Below are positions 1 through 13,059 of a stretch of 64,000 bases of DNA, in pieces. The stretch is from Strongylocentrotus purpuratus (lineage: Eukaryota; Echinodermata; Echinoidea; Camarodonta; Strongylocentrotidae). The position numbers and the translations under genes were made by a program. A model generated the notes under the pieces. It made no database searches and had not been told where the DNA came from. It worked only from the letters and a program-made list of their open reading frames with translations. The stretch covers positions 1,929,501 to 1,993,500 of the forward strand of contig NW_022145552.1 in assembly GCF_000002235.5 (NCBI RefSeq), given 5' to 3'. The first letter of the stretch is position 1; each line of letters begins with the position of its first letter.

Positions 1-2694
1 CAACCAAATGGCAAGGTCACAAGTAAAAGTGCGTAGGGAAACAACGGACAATTAAAGTGTGCTTTCGAGAAAAATGTTTTTCCTTGTGATTGGTCCAGAT
101 CTACTTCATTTCTTTCATTCATCATGAATAACCGAAATGAATAAGGTCTGCATCACTACTGTGGGAAAAATTCTCAAAAATTCTTCATAATTATCGTTCC
201 AATTCACGCAGTTCCACAGTTCTTAACATTTCATAGTGTACACATACATCTTCTTTCCACATGAAAAGAAAAGAACTTCTTTTTCCAATATGCCCATAAC
301 AACGTCTTATCAATAACAATTTAAGACTTCTTTGACAATAGAAATTGAGTTTTCATATGATGGGAGCTTCAATGAGGGATTCTACATCTAAATTATCTCT
401 ATTTTTCTATTTTTTTTTTCTTCATTCCTTCTTCTCTCTTTTTTTTTTTTGCAGCATGACAAATTTGAAGAATGTTTTCAAAATGAAACAAAAAGGCACC
501 AATGCTGATTACACGTGAAAGCATTTACAAAACTCAAGTAGACATGTGAAAAGTGGAAGAGAACCGGCAAACACGTAGTCATAAAAATATACAAACTCAC
601 AATTTAAAAGTATCTATAAATGATACACACAAATATAGTCTACAATAGATCATAATCTACACAATATAATTTTCACCCCCAAACAGAGATAGACACTTTG
701 ATAGCAGATAAGAGCAAATAAAGGTCTTCTGCTGTCTGTACAAATATATATCTAATTTTGCAAAACAAGAGTACCGGTCGTCTAATGATGAATCTTTTAA
801 TGGTGTTGTGATAATAGAATAACAAATAAATGGCATATTAAGGAACAACGTACAAACAAGATACCTTTGTCATTATATTTAGTTATGCAGTCGGCAAAAT
901 GCTTTAGTCCTTGTTAAAATAACATATATATGCATATGACAAACAGGTGATAATCTTGCATTTCAAAGTATGACTTGATTAGATGGGAAAGCAATGTTTT
1001 GCTTTTAAAGTTTCATTTCATTAACAATCATTTCACAACACGTAATATTTCCAACAGAGAAAAAGGACAGCTTGGCCAAAATTCCTTGACTGGGTAAAAA
1101 GGGTCCAATTTTCAGTGTCATCTTCACAAAAAATGACACTGGTTCTCTCTCTCCCACACTATCCAATGGTTGTAAGATAGGACAAAGTCATGATATCTCA
1201 AAATGATACTGCACCAGATTTTTAGATTCTACAATATTACACAATAGCATTTGAATGATGCTACATTGGGAAACAAACATTTCTAGATGCTAAAATATTC
1301 CATGATAGTTTCATTTCACTGTTTTCTATTTTATGAGAATCAGACTTGTCTCGGGGTGCTACAAATGATAGCAAATTTAAGCTTTCATCACTGAACAAAC
1401 TCATTGAATTGTACTTGCAATAATAATATCCAATTCGATTGACAGAAACACCATATCATACATGCTCAAAAATAGTCGTGAAGAGTACAAAATAATCCTC
1501 ATTGTCACCAGAAGACGTATCGCGTTACAAGGCATTTTCGTTTCGTTTTTCGATGTACTCTATTTAAACATTGATAACTTAAAGTGCTCACACAAAGTCA
1601 ATATATAGTATTTTTTTCAAGTACACTTTGCTGTTTAAAATGTAATTAAATAGACTTTTATTTATAGAACATTATTAGCTTTCAATCAATAATCACATTA
1701 TCTGTATTACGTAGGTACTGCACAAACCTGCTGATGATGCTGATACACAACGATTTTTGACAAACATAAAACAAGAAACAGTATTAAATACCTCTGTCAC
1801 AGCAATGAGGCCAACACCAGGACGACACCAGGCCAACACCAGACCTACACCAGACTGAACACCAGACCAAACGCAGAGTTAAATGAACCCTAATGGCCAA
1901 TAACTGATCAGTTTGGAGTCGTATTTGGTGGCGTGAGTGAAGTAAATAAGGGAGGGATAGCACTTGGGGAAACTTCAAGAATACCTACCCTTAGGTAATC
2001 AATAGAACCCAACAAAGTGGACACAATCTAAATCAAAGTCTTCCTTGATGGAAACATTGATCACTTCATAATTACATGAACCTTTTACAAGCCCGGAGAC
2101 TGTACATTTCGCTATCTCTTAATTTTCATATTCCTTCAACGGTTTTCCAATGGATACGAATCCGATCACTGTCTGGATCAGACTTTAAAGGTGAACATTG
2201 AAATTCTTTAAATAGGAAACCTTCTATTTGTGAGCACCGTGGTGAAGTGGTTCATTCATGAGTCCCTTCACTAACATTAGCCCATAATACAATGCAATGA
2301 ATGATTTGTACACTGTACATCGGGTGTCTACGGGACAAACCGCAACCATACAGACACATAAAAAAACTCTCTTTATCACAACACAAGACAAAACACTCCC
2401 ACACTGGATAACAATGCCGCAATGATGTCACACCAGTTACACATATATTTGACGAGGAATGGAATCTCTGATGCTAACACTCTAATACATTTACACGCAA
2501 CACTGTTCCCTTGGTTTCATTAGCAAGTACTGACCGGATTTAGAGTTCATTTGCGTACAAAGAGTTGTATCTATCACTCAGAAAAATGCACACCAATGCG
2601 ATAAAGACACTGCAAGATTTATACCACGTCTGAAACCCTAATACTCAAGATGCTTTATACAATTTTACCACCATTATGCTTTTGATTTTCAATT
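1..2694. other. AT-rich sequence downstream of TEX2, no gene seen
   Basis: No ORF with family resemblance on either strand. Short CCAACACCAGACCTACACCA-type repetition at 1808-1870. It may include distal 3' UTR of TEX2 or intergenic DNA. Confidence 0.6.
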
Positions 2695-2885
2695 AAAGCC
2701 CCACTGCACTACTTACAGCGCCCTCTATATAGCAAACAATGCCTAATCGGTGCCTGTTGGTCCCCCATGATCCTCTTTTTCTTATGTTAATTGAGAGCTG
2801 ATTTGATGAGATAACCATGTGTCAGTGACCTTGCAGGGAGGTCTAATCCCCCAGGCCAAACTAGTACAGACAGGCTTTAAAGCTT
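2695..2885 (+). repeat. Dispersed repeat B, copy 1
   Basis: Shares GGTCCCCCATGATCCTCTTT, GAGAGCTGA..GATGAGATAACC and AGTGACCTTGCAGGGAGGTC with 7998-8190 and 49235-49415. No clear terminal repeat, coding frame or origin. Confidence 0.7.
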
Positions 2886-3002
2886 TCAAACATGCCCCCC
2901 ATTCCTCTGTTTTCTGCAAACATTTGGCCTACTCGGGGCTTCTTTAGCCCATTGGCTACCACATTCTTTCCTTCCCATACGCTTCATACAAGAATCACCA
3001 GG

Positions 3003-3133
3003 GGCCCCCGTTTCATAAAACTTGTTATCTATAACAAATTTTCTCTCAGCCAATCAGATGCCATGATTTCAGTAGCTTATAACAGTAGCTTGTAACTTGT
3101 TATTGATTTCAAGTTTTGTGAAACAGGGCCTTG
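3003..3133. mobile_element. Small GTTTCAC-type inverted-repeat element
   Basis: CCCCGTTTCATAAAACTTGT at the left mirrors AAGTTTTGTGAAACAGGG at the right. The interior CAGCCAATCAGATGCCATGA, then TTTCAGTAGCTTATAACA, is shared with 35481-35627. Confidence 0.65.
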
Positions 3134-4102
3134 GTTCCCACAGGCAATGGGTTGAAATGGGTATGTCACAGAAATGTGGAAGCTGCTATCCTTCAAATCT
3201 AACTGTGGAAATACCATATTATGAAGATGATTATGAATATTAGGTGCAAAGATGGCTGGCAGGAACTGGAAGGTATATTTGAGCTTTTACTCTTTGTATG
3301 TATTTTCAGCATTTCAACCGAAAAATTTCGACACAATATAACTCCACTATCAAGCTTCTTTAATAGCATTCAGTTCATGGATACTTAGGCCATTTTTTAA
3401 TATTTTTTTTTTAGCTAGGTATTTTTCATGTAGCCTTTCAAGCTCCTTACTATTTTATAACTATTTAAAAACACAATGACCGTAGGTTTTTACTAGCTTT
3501 CATTGCCCTGTTATCTGATTTTTTCTTCTTCTAATATTGATATTCTTGTATTCTTCCATCTATCATTTTATCTGTTTTTACTCCCCTATGTTCTATATTC
3601 CTACCTCATATCAATCATGTCCTCATAAGGTGGACACTTCGAAGCATAGATGTAACAATTATAATTATTTCCTCCATTTCTATTGTACACAATCGATTGC
3701 AATCTTCTTAATTCGTTCAAAATTAAATGACGCACAGCATGCTTTGTTCGTTGGGAGCAAAAAAGGCATTTACTGTGTCCAACGATAGCACTTAACGCCC
3801 TTCTGGCTCTCAGCTGATGATTTGGTGTGCGTCCTTGGTACTTGGTTGAGTTAAATCCCTTTGGCAGCTCACTTGGGAAGCTATACTGGGGTCGTCCAAG
3901 CTGTAGGGGGTTTAACCCTTCGTCCACGTCGGTTGGCAGAATGGAACAAGCACACTGCTGCAGTTGACTTTTGTCACAATACGATGCGTCCATCTGCTGT
4001 CTGGAAACGTTGACCAATGGGGGCTGAGAGATGGAGAGGGACATACTGACCCTCCGGGGCGAGGGCGGGGGGAGTCCAAGGGGGCCGAGGCTGGGTGATT
4101 CA
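3134..4102 (-). other. TEX2: Presumed TEX2 3' UTR and flank
   Basis: Directly follows the TEX2 stop in the transcribed sense. The poly(A) site was not identified. A 177-codon frame on this strand (4134-3601) is out of phase with the TEX2 frame and has no recognisable domain. Confidence 0.5.
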
Positions 4103-4186
4103 TCATCTGGCAAAGCGATGCTCCTCAACGTCAAAGTTCATGATTGGCATGGGTATGTCGTCCATGTTGGGCAGCACAAAGACTCT
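4103..4186 (-). CDS. TEX2: TEX2 coding exon 7 (terminal) with stop codon
   Basis: It begins ATTTTCAG|AGAGTC in phase 0, reads RVFVLPNMDDIPMPIM and then NFDVEEHRFAR, and stops at two consecutive TGA codons (the first at 4105-4103). VFVLPNMDD matches the C-terminal block of vertebrate TEX2. The short tail after it differs, as expected for a divergent terminus. Confidence 0.9.
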   Translation of the reverse strand, partial: RVFVLPNMDDIPMPIMNFDVEEHRFAR

Positions 4187-4682
4187 CTGAAAATAGACGA
4201 TGAGAACGAAAGAATAAAGTTGATGTAGGGTTATAAGGGCATCCCTAATGACAAAATTGACTACGAATGTCCTGACAAAAAATTTAAATACCGACAGCAT
4301 TCTTGAAAAATATTAAAATTGATATTAAATAGGTACAAAAAGTAAGAAATTACAACAGACCACAAAAGATTCTTTGCTTTCTAGTTATTTGGAGGTAATT
4401 CAACAGTCTGATGCCATAAAATAGTAAAATCTCACCAATATATTTTGCAAGTGGTAAAAAATTGACATAATCAACAATGTTTTAGACTAAGATTGCAAAA
4501 TCATTTGGTTAATTTTGTTTTAGAGTAAAGCCTTATTGAGATATGCCTCAATAAACTATGGAAGTTTTTCTATGATGATGTATGGTGTAATACACTTCAC
4601 ATTTCTGCCTCTTAAAACACAGAGCTCAAAGAATACATTTTGGATCTTTGTTGCGTGCAGTTGCAAATCATTACCCCTGCCC

Positions 4683-4719
<37 letters not shown>

Positions 4720-7700
4720 ACACCTTCAACAAACAAAACTTTAGTCTCTGGGCTCTTCAAATATTCTATTTATTGGATTTTTGCCCATATAATTTATGTG
4801 CACCATCTCCATTTCCTGCCATGTATTCACAGTGACAGCAAACCACAACCTATTCAATTAAAGAATGGTTATCATGCATCCCATTAATTTCCTCTTTTAT
4901 CCCCTGGGTATAGAGAGGCATATGTAGGTAAGCTGAAGTTGATCCTGAGTTGACAACCTAACTGCTAGATTTACTGGTTCTTAATTTTCTTGGCATCTCG
5001 TATACCTATTCAATGGCATCAACCCCCCCCCCCCCCTCCCCCTACTGTTATGTAACTGTTCACAGACTTTACCCATTTATCTATCCCCTCCCACCTCAAA
5101 GACCCTAAATTGTGCCTATGGCTAGCTTGGTTGTCCCACACTTGCTCCTGCGACAGTTGCTCTGCAGTATTTTCCTACACCAACCAAATTCCTGACTTCA
5201 ACACTGGACCCAACACTGTATCTGACTCTGACCTTTAACCTAGGCTACGACCGTAACCACCAAACCCTAACCTAACCGTATACTTTTGCTGACATGAAAA
5301 GTCTGGAGCAATTCCAGCCGCAGCAATTGCCGCCGGAGCTGTCAAATCACCAGGCAAGGAACCACAGCACTAGAACCTAGGGACTTTTAGATTTGCGTGG
5401 ACTGATGCGTTAAAAGGATGTCGACCGTAGCAATCCCCATTGTCTTCGTGCAAATCTAAAAGTCCCTAATGATACCTCTATCCCCCGTGGCTGTGATGGC
5501 AATCCTACCTGAAACTCTTTCTCTAGTTTCTTCTCGATGTACTCGGTGATGTGTGTGATGGTGACCTGTCTCGTCCCTAGCTTAGGCTTGGCTGACAACC
5601 ACAGGTGAGGCTTCCCACGGAATCCATACCTGAAGAAAAACAAAATAGTGCTTGGAGATAAAGTTTGTGGAATGAACTTCAAAATATTGTTACACATGAA
5701 CCCAGCCTAAGGCACGATGGCTCATAGGTTGAGCAGTGGTCTCGTAATCGAGAGGTCCCGGGTTCTAAATCAATTTGATGAGTTAGTGCCCCTTGGCAAG
5801 GCATTAATCTTCATTATCAAATCACTCGGACAGGACTTAAAGCCGTTGGTCCCCTGGTTGCTTACTTACAAGCATATTCATGATGTTTAGAAGTCAGGTA
5901 AAACCAACCAACCAAACATGTACTTCTATAAAAGGAATGAATTCATCTTGAGGGCCTCGTACCTCCGTCACATCCGCAAACCAACTGACATTCCTCTGAT
6001 ATTTTTTTTTTTTTTTTTTTTTTTTTTGGGGGGGGGGGGGGGGGTCAATCTACCATAACAGATAAACTGTCAATCTAACTGGCATGGTGTCTTCTAGTAC
6101 ACTGATACCACTCTCAGACTTAGGTGGGCCGAGTCAGGACCAAGATCGGATCGATAGTTGTTGTGGTCGAGTGGTCTAAGCACTTGACTTGAAATTCAAA
6201 GGTCGTGGGTTCGATCCCCGACACGACACTTATGACTTTTGGCAAGGCATTTGTCTACATTTGCCACATAATACCCAGGATAGAAATGGGAACCAGACAG
6301 GATGACGAAAGCCTTTGTTAGTAATTGTCATATGCCCCTTACGGTGATCATATGGTAGGAATACTCCATATAGAGTGGAGATGGTGCAAATTGTGCATGA
6401 ATGAATTTGATGATCTGGGTAATAATATCTGTAAAACGCTTCATAGAGACAGTATTTCATATTAAGCGCTATGTAAATCCAGATTATTATTATTATTATC
6501 AATATGTTATGACTGGGAAAAGTACTAATGGTTGCAATCCTTTCATGCTTCTATGGGTGGTGGAATGTTCACAGTCAGTACCCCTCTCAGTTCCTTCACT
6601 TCTACGGTGAGTTCCACCAATGCCTTCATCCCCCCACCCCCCCCCCCTTCCATCATCCCCCCCCCCCCAAGCCTAATGTGAACAGCACCTTCACTCATTC
6701 TTACCATACTCTATCAGATGGGGGTGGTGGAATGTTCACAGTCAGCACCCCTCTCAGTTCCTTCACTTCTACGGTGAGTTCCACCAATGCCTTCATCCCC
6801 CCACCCCCCCCCCCTTTCCATCACCCCTTCACCCCTAGCCTAATGCGAACAGCACCTTCACTCATTCTTACCATACTCTATCAGATGGCGGTGGTGGAAT
6901 GTTCACAGTCAGCACTCCTCTCAGTTCCTTCACCTCCACTGTGAGCTCCACTGCGGTGTTAGACACTTCGTTGAAGGCTCGCTTGACGTACTTATTCTGC
7001 GTGGCCCTCTGGAAGTAGTTTGAGTTGGCAACCTTGTTCACAAACCTCAGTATCTTGCTGGAGCTACGAGTTCTGTGAAGAAGAGAGGTTACACCCTTTG
7101 TTAACTTGGAGGGAAAAAAGACTAAGATGCCCTTAATATCAAACACATTTCATTTATTTTGCAAAATCTTTGATTTTCTAAAGTAATTCCCATATAAATT
7201 CTAAGAAAATAGAATGATTAAAATCCGGATCTTGCTAGAGCTACGAGTTCTGTGAAGAAAAGTGGTTGCAAATGACATACCCCTTTGTTAATTTGGAAAA
7301 AGCACAAAGATTCTCTAAAGATCAAACCCATTAATTTTGCAATCTTTGATTGCTAAGGTAATTCCACTAATATTAATTTTAACAAATCAAGCTGATTCAA
7401 AGTTGTATTAAAGGAATTATGGACAGAGATGGCCGCTATTGTACAATATTTTTTCCAAAATCGGAAAGAGTACACTGCTGACATCAGAAAACTGTAAATT
7501 TCTTGTAATTATGAATATGAATAAGATTGATTTACTTTTATGAAATATAAATTAATTCCAACTTGAAAGATGAAATGGAACAGATAATCATTTTCTCTTT
7601 ACTAATATAAATAATACAGTCAAACCCGTCGATAGCGACCACCCAAGGGAAACACAAACGTGGACAGGTTCCTTTTAATAGTACATGTTTCAATGAGAAT

Positions 7701-10700
7701 GTATTGTCAAGGGAAACAAAAAATTGTGGTCTTTGTAGACATGCGGTCACTAAAGCAGGTTTGACTGCACTCACAACACTATGAATGACAGTACAGTGAA
7801 ACCTGTCTAAAAAGACCACCCAAGGGAGACAAGAAAAGTGGCCTTTATAGGCAGGTGGTCTTGATGTACAGGTTCCTTTGGTACAGGTTTCAATGAGAAA
7901 TCGTTTTCAAGGGAAACAAAAAATGTGGTCTTTGTAGACAGGTGGTCTTTCTTTACAGGTGATCATAAAAGCAGGTTCGACTGTATTACTGGTACTAAAA
8001 GCCCCACTGTCCTACTTGTAGCTACTTGCTCCCTCAATATAGAAAACTTCCCCAATCAGGGTTGGTCCCCCATGATCCTCTTTTTCTTATGTTAGTTGAG
8101 AGCTGAGTAAATGAGATAGCCACCTGTCAGTGACCTCGCTGTGTGGTCTAATCCCTTCTGGCCCAGTAGTGTTGACAGTCTTTAAAATATCCTTTTTGTC
8201 CCTGATTCCACATTTCTACCCCTTACCCGTCTTCTGCGAGTCCTGCATCATTGCTGCTAGTAGTACTGTTTGTCTCCTCCGCCACCTCATCATCCGAGGA
8301 CTCCGCACTGTCCTCCTCTTCACTGTCGAGGGCAGCAGACATCTGCCTCCTGCGAATCAAGAGAAAGGTTTTACAGTTTAATCATGGCTCGTGAACTTCA
8401 CAGTAATTAGAAATTCTGCTAGCTCTATAGATATAAAATATCTTTGTAAAATAAGTGCAAATTAATTCACATACATGTAAACAAACTTTTTATACAGAAT
8501 AAAAATACCGATCATGGAATGCTTGGATATTATCAATTTGTTTGTTGTTGATAATCTATGATGCAGATAACATTTTTTATACAACACCTACGTGGATCCT
8601 TGTCATTTGATTGGAGGATTGTTGGTCACATGATATTCAATAGATGTTATATTGCACGGTCGTGCATTTTTGGTTATATGCGCCGTGCATTTTTGGTTAT
8701 ATGCAGACTGCGTACCTCTCAGCCATGCGCGCGCGTATCCCTGCGTGTATCTGACGCGAAGGCAATCTGAATGTAATCGAGAAGGCTTGACTCCAACTTT
8801 AATTTATCTTTAATATAAGGAGTAAAGCATAATTTGTTGATTAACGTTCTATTAGATCTTCTTCAATGTTGTGTAAAACAAATAATGAATGTTTTTCATT
8901 CGTTCAATGGTGCGAATATTTTCATTCGTTGAAAGATTAACATTAATTCTATTCAACTCGGCTGACGCCTCGTTGAATAGAATGTTAATCTTTCAACTCA
9001 TGAAAATATTCGCACTATTGAATTCATAACCATTCATTATTTGTATAATATTTATATATACATGTATTTATGTACTGATAAATCTGTTTCAAGTATGAAA
9101 GTTAATCAACTGGAGAGATTAGTAATAAAGTTATTTTCTTTTCAAATGTTAGTATAACAACGTCTTTTAATGAGTGACGAATATAAAGCTGACATGTATA
9201 TTTACAATGAAAATGTGAATTTTGATATTAGTGAGGCAATGAAATGTTATGTAGATGTATACTTTTGGACAAGAAAGTATTTAGACTCTGTCCCCTTATA
9301 AAAGGTGCTGAGATACTGGGACTTGTTCATATCATACTCATAATGCAGCATGTTTTAAGAATTTGTTGTTCTTCATGTAAACACTGCTAGACACGAGCTG
9401 GGTTAGAGCACAAAGGACCCTCTATAACTAAGAAAGACCCTACATTGTAAATTTTGGTGATACCTGACAGGGTTCCCTATAATATTTGCTTTTTAATCTA
9501 TTCATAGGAGATGATGTTCCTTTTTTATAAGTAAAGATAATATCATTACAATGTACAAGTTGGCATGGAGTTCTCTTTTTAGGAATAAACTGCATGTAAC
9601 ATATGGATGCAGGTTTTCATCCACTTTGATTTTTGACATGATGAAACATTTGACCGTTCCTCATTGTTACAGCTTTGATACAAATACAATTCTAGACCAT
9701 ATCATCCAAATACGTGCAGAGTGCATCTCCTATGATTTTGTTTCATGTTTTTCTCTTTAAGGACATCGGATTGATAATGTCTTATTGTGTTTCCTTCCTG
9801 CCCTGAGTCATTAATCCTACATGTAGCATGGTACGAGTGAATCAACAGGCCTGTCATCATCAGCTGGAGTTTACCAAATAATCCGCTATTTTCAGACTCA
9901 GGATATTATCTAGAAACTTGAAATTGCGTCCTCACCAGACCGATATGCTCATCACAAACTAGCTCAGACGGGCGCAAATTACCGTAACCCGCTATTTCCC
10001 AAATAGCGGGATATTTGTGAAACAAGACCGAGATTTCTCAAGATATTTTCTTGACCAAATATCTGTTAATTGCAACTGCGGGCTAATGAAGACGCTATTT
10101 AACTGGTTAATTTGCGATCGGGATAGTTAAAATAGCGGGTTATTTGGCAAACTCGAGCTGATGATGACAGGCCTACTGATTAGAACTCTAGCCCTGTAAT
10201 TGAATGATATGCACTTGGGACTTTTTTGCAAATTGAGAAGGAAATACTTTAAATTTTGTAGGTAGGTTTTTTTGAAGTATTCCTAGTCTTGATAAAAAGT
10301 TGAGAAGGCAAAATGATATGCCTTCATGAAAAAGATCTGAAATGCAATGCACTTGGGATATTTTTGCAAACGGAGCAGGAAATACTTTAAATTTTATTAG
10401 TTAGGTTTTTGTGAAGTAATCCTAGTCTTGATAAAAGTACAAAAGGCAAAACGATATGCTTTCATGAAAAAAAAAGAAGACTTTTTTGCAAGCCGAGCAG
10501 AACATACTTATTTTTTGTTAGGTAGGAATTTGTTTAAAGTATTCCTAGACTTGATAAAAGTAGAGAAGGCAAAACGACATGTTTCATGAAGAAAACAAAA
10601 GATCTTGTGAGAGGCAAGAATGATAAGCAAATGGAGAAATAACTTGGATACAGTACTATCTATAGAATGTGGATCCCCCCCCCCTCCCCCCCCCCCCCCA

Positions 10701-13007
10701 AAAAAAATAAATTTAAAGATAAAGTCCAGTTATGGTCATGCGATTGCAATGTGCATGAAACGTTGTGGAATCGATCAGAAAATGTTGATCATCTAGCATA
10801 TAAGTATTGGTGTCTACTGCAAGGTTCTGGAATCATCAAAATGATAAAAAATTTGGCCCAGTCTTTGTAAAGTTACAAGCACTGTACACTGAAAGATGTA
10901 TATGGGACTACGCACATGTGCGCGACACGCGCGTTTATCTCTCACAGTCCAATAGATAAACTAATTTACCAAATATATAAATTAGTAGGCGGTTTCCCGG
11001 CAAAATTTGTATCATCATGTATTAGTCAAAACATATTCTTTCACATGATTGGTAATAAAGAGCTTCCATTTCGTTTTTTGAAATTGGGGCGTTTCCAATA
11101 CTGGTCTTTACCTTTAAAAAAATGAAGAAAAAAATAATAATAATAATAAATAAATAAATAAAAATGGAGAGACTCCATACAAGAGGAAGAAAGAAAGAGA
11201 AAGAAAGAGCAATTATAGCTTGAGAAGAGGAGAAAGTGAGCAGATTAGAAAAAACAGAGGAGTTTTGTATATACTAAGAAAAAAAGAACATTCCATTGAA
11301 ATCAAATGAAGTCAGTGAAACATTATGAAAATGGAGTCCTTTTTCTGTCCAAAGGAAGATCAACATAAATGGGTTTTGAATGAATGAGAAATAAACAAAG
11401 AGATTTTACAGCCATGATATACGTGACAAATGCTTTACACGTAGACAATCATGACCTGCTTTGGGAAGTTCAAGGAGTCAATGTCAACCATGATTTCTGA
11501 GCTATTTTGGTCACAGGGGGCCTCTATTTTTGGCACTTACGATGGTTTCTCCCTGTTCTGATAAGAAAGAGAGTGATCCCATGCCTATTTAAATTCTTGG
11601 TTTAATACCAGTATGAAAATGACAAACTAATCTGAAGGTGCAGACACTATGAATATGACGGACAAAGAAAGCGGACAAAATATACAGTTCCTCAGGTAGA
11701 CAAAGGAACATCCCTTCACTGCTATTATGTAAAAATGTGTACATGTAGAACAGGTGTCACATGCATATTCACCCGTTCTACACATTTTTACATAATAGTA
11801 GTGAAGGGATGTTCCTTTGTCTACCTGAGGAACTGTATATTTTGTCCGCTTTCTTTGTCCGTTATATTCATAGTGAGAATAGCTCTAAAAGCAATCAATG
11901 AGCTGAATCTGTCATAAGATTTTTTTTTTTAAATATGGAAGCTTGAAACTTGATTAGATATTGTACAATGTACAAAATATAACTATAACATTTTGATTTT
12001 GCTAATCATCTTTTCACTTTTGTTCTTATTGTTTTTCTTAAACCATTCATCCATACTTTTATTTAAAATTCATTTTGTAGTAAGTAAGTACATGATGTAG
12101 ATAAGGCTAAATTGTGAATATATCTTCATGGATTTTGAATCTATTATTCAAGTAGATCAGGGAAATTTCAGAGCACAAATGATTTTACTAAATAAGAAAA
12201 ATCCAAGGAAAACTGATGTACATGTATATACTCTCTGCTAAGAGCAAGAAGGGCATGAAACCAATACTTTTACAGAGTTAACGCCCTTCTGGTTCCAAAC
12301 ATACAGTAAACTAAATTATTTATACCCTTGTAAACCAAGTTTTGTAATTTTTTAAGTACGTTATGTTAAAATGTAGTGGTCCCAATGTATGTTTCTGGAG
12401 AATGTGCCATATTAAAGCTCATATCTAAAAGTTTTCAACAAAGGCCCTAATTCAACAAGTTCACCTTTCATGCTGAGTTTTGATAAACACAAAAAACATC
12501 AAATTTACAAGGTGTATGAATGTTTTAGATGTTAACTGTACTTTCTTCACAATCTACTCTACATGGTATATATGTCATTTCAACACAGTCCTATACATGT
12601 ATGTGGAACTGGGATCTAATGATATGATGGGATGGAGGCAAAAGAGCAACAACAAGCGAAAACCATGTGCACACGTATGCAGAGGAAGTGAAAACTGGAG
12701 AAGCTTTTTTTTGTATATATATATATATATATATTACCTGTCTTTACTACGTACAGTAGTAGTAGGGGATGGGTAACCAGGGTTGCCTAAAGCATGCTTT
12801 TTGTTAGAAATGGCAGCACTGCCTGTTTTGCTGGAGTACATTGTAGTGCTGCACAATGTGTTTGTGTGTGTGTTAACAGCAAAGGTTAGTGCCAAAAGGT
12901 AGGAAGTGCAAGAGAGCCAAGAAAGGGGAAATATTGGATAAATAAAAAAGAGGAAGGAAGGAGACAGGGCTGGGTTAGAAAATAATAAAATCACAATGCA
13001 TGCTTGT

Positions 13008-13059
<52 letters not shown>

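Noticed and set aside
3601-4134. 177-codon open frame on the minus strand overlapping the TEX2 terminal exon
   Set aside because: It is in another frame from the conserved VFVLPNMDD block, shows no domain, and lies mostly in the presumed 3' UTR.
6528-6944. Plus-strand frame of 138 codons with Pro runs
   Set aside because: Antisense of the TEX2 exon 5 edge copies and poly(C) tracts.
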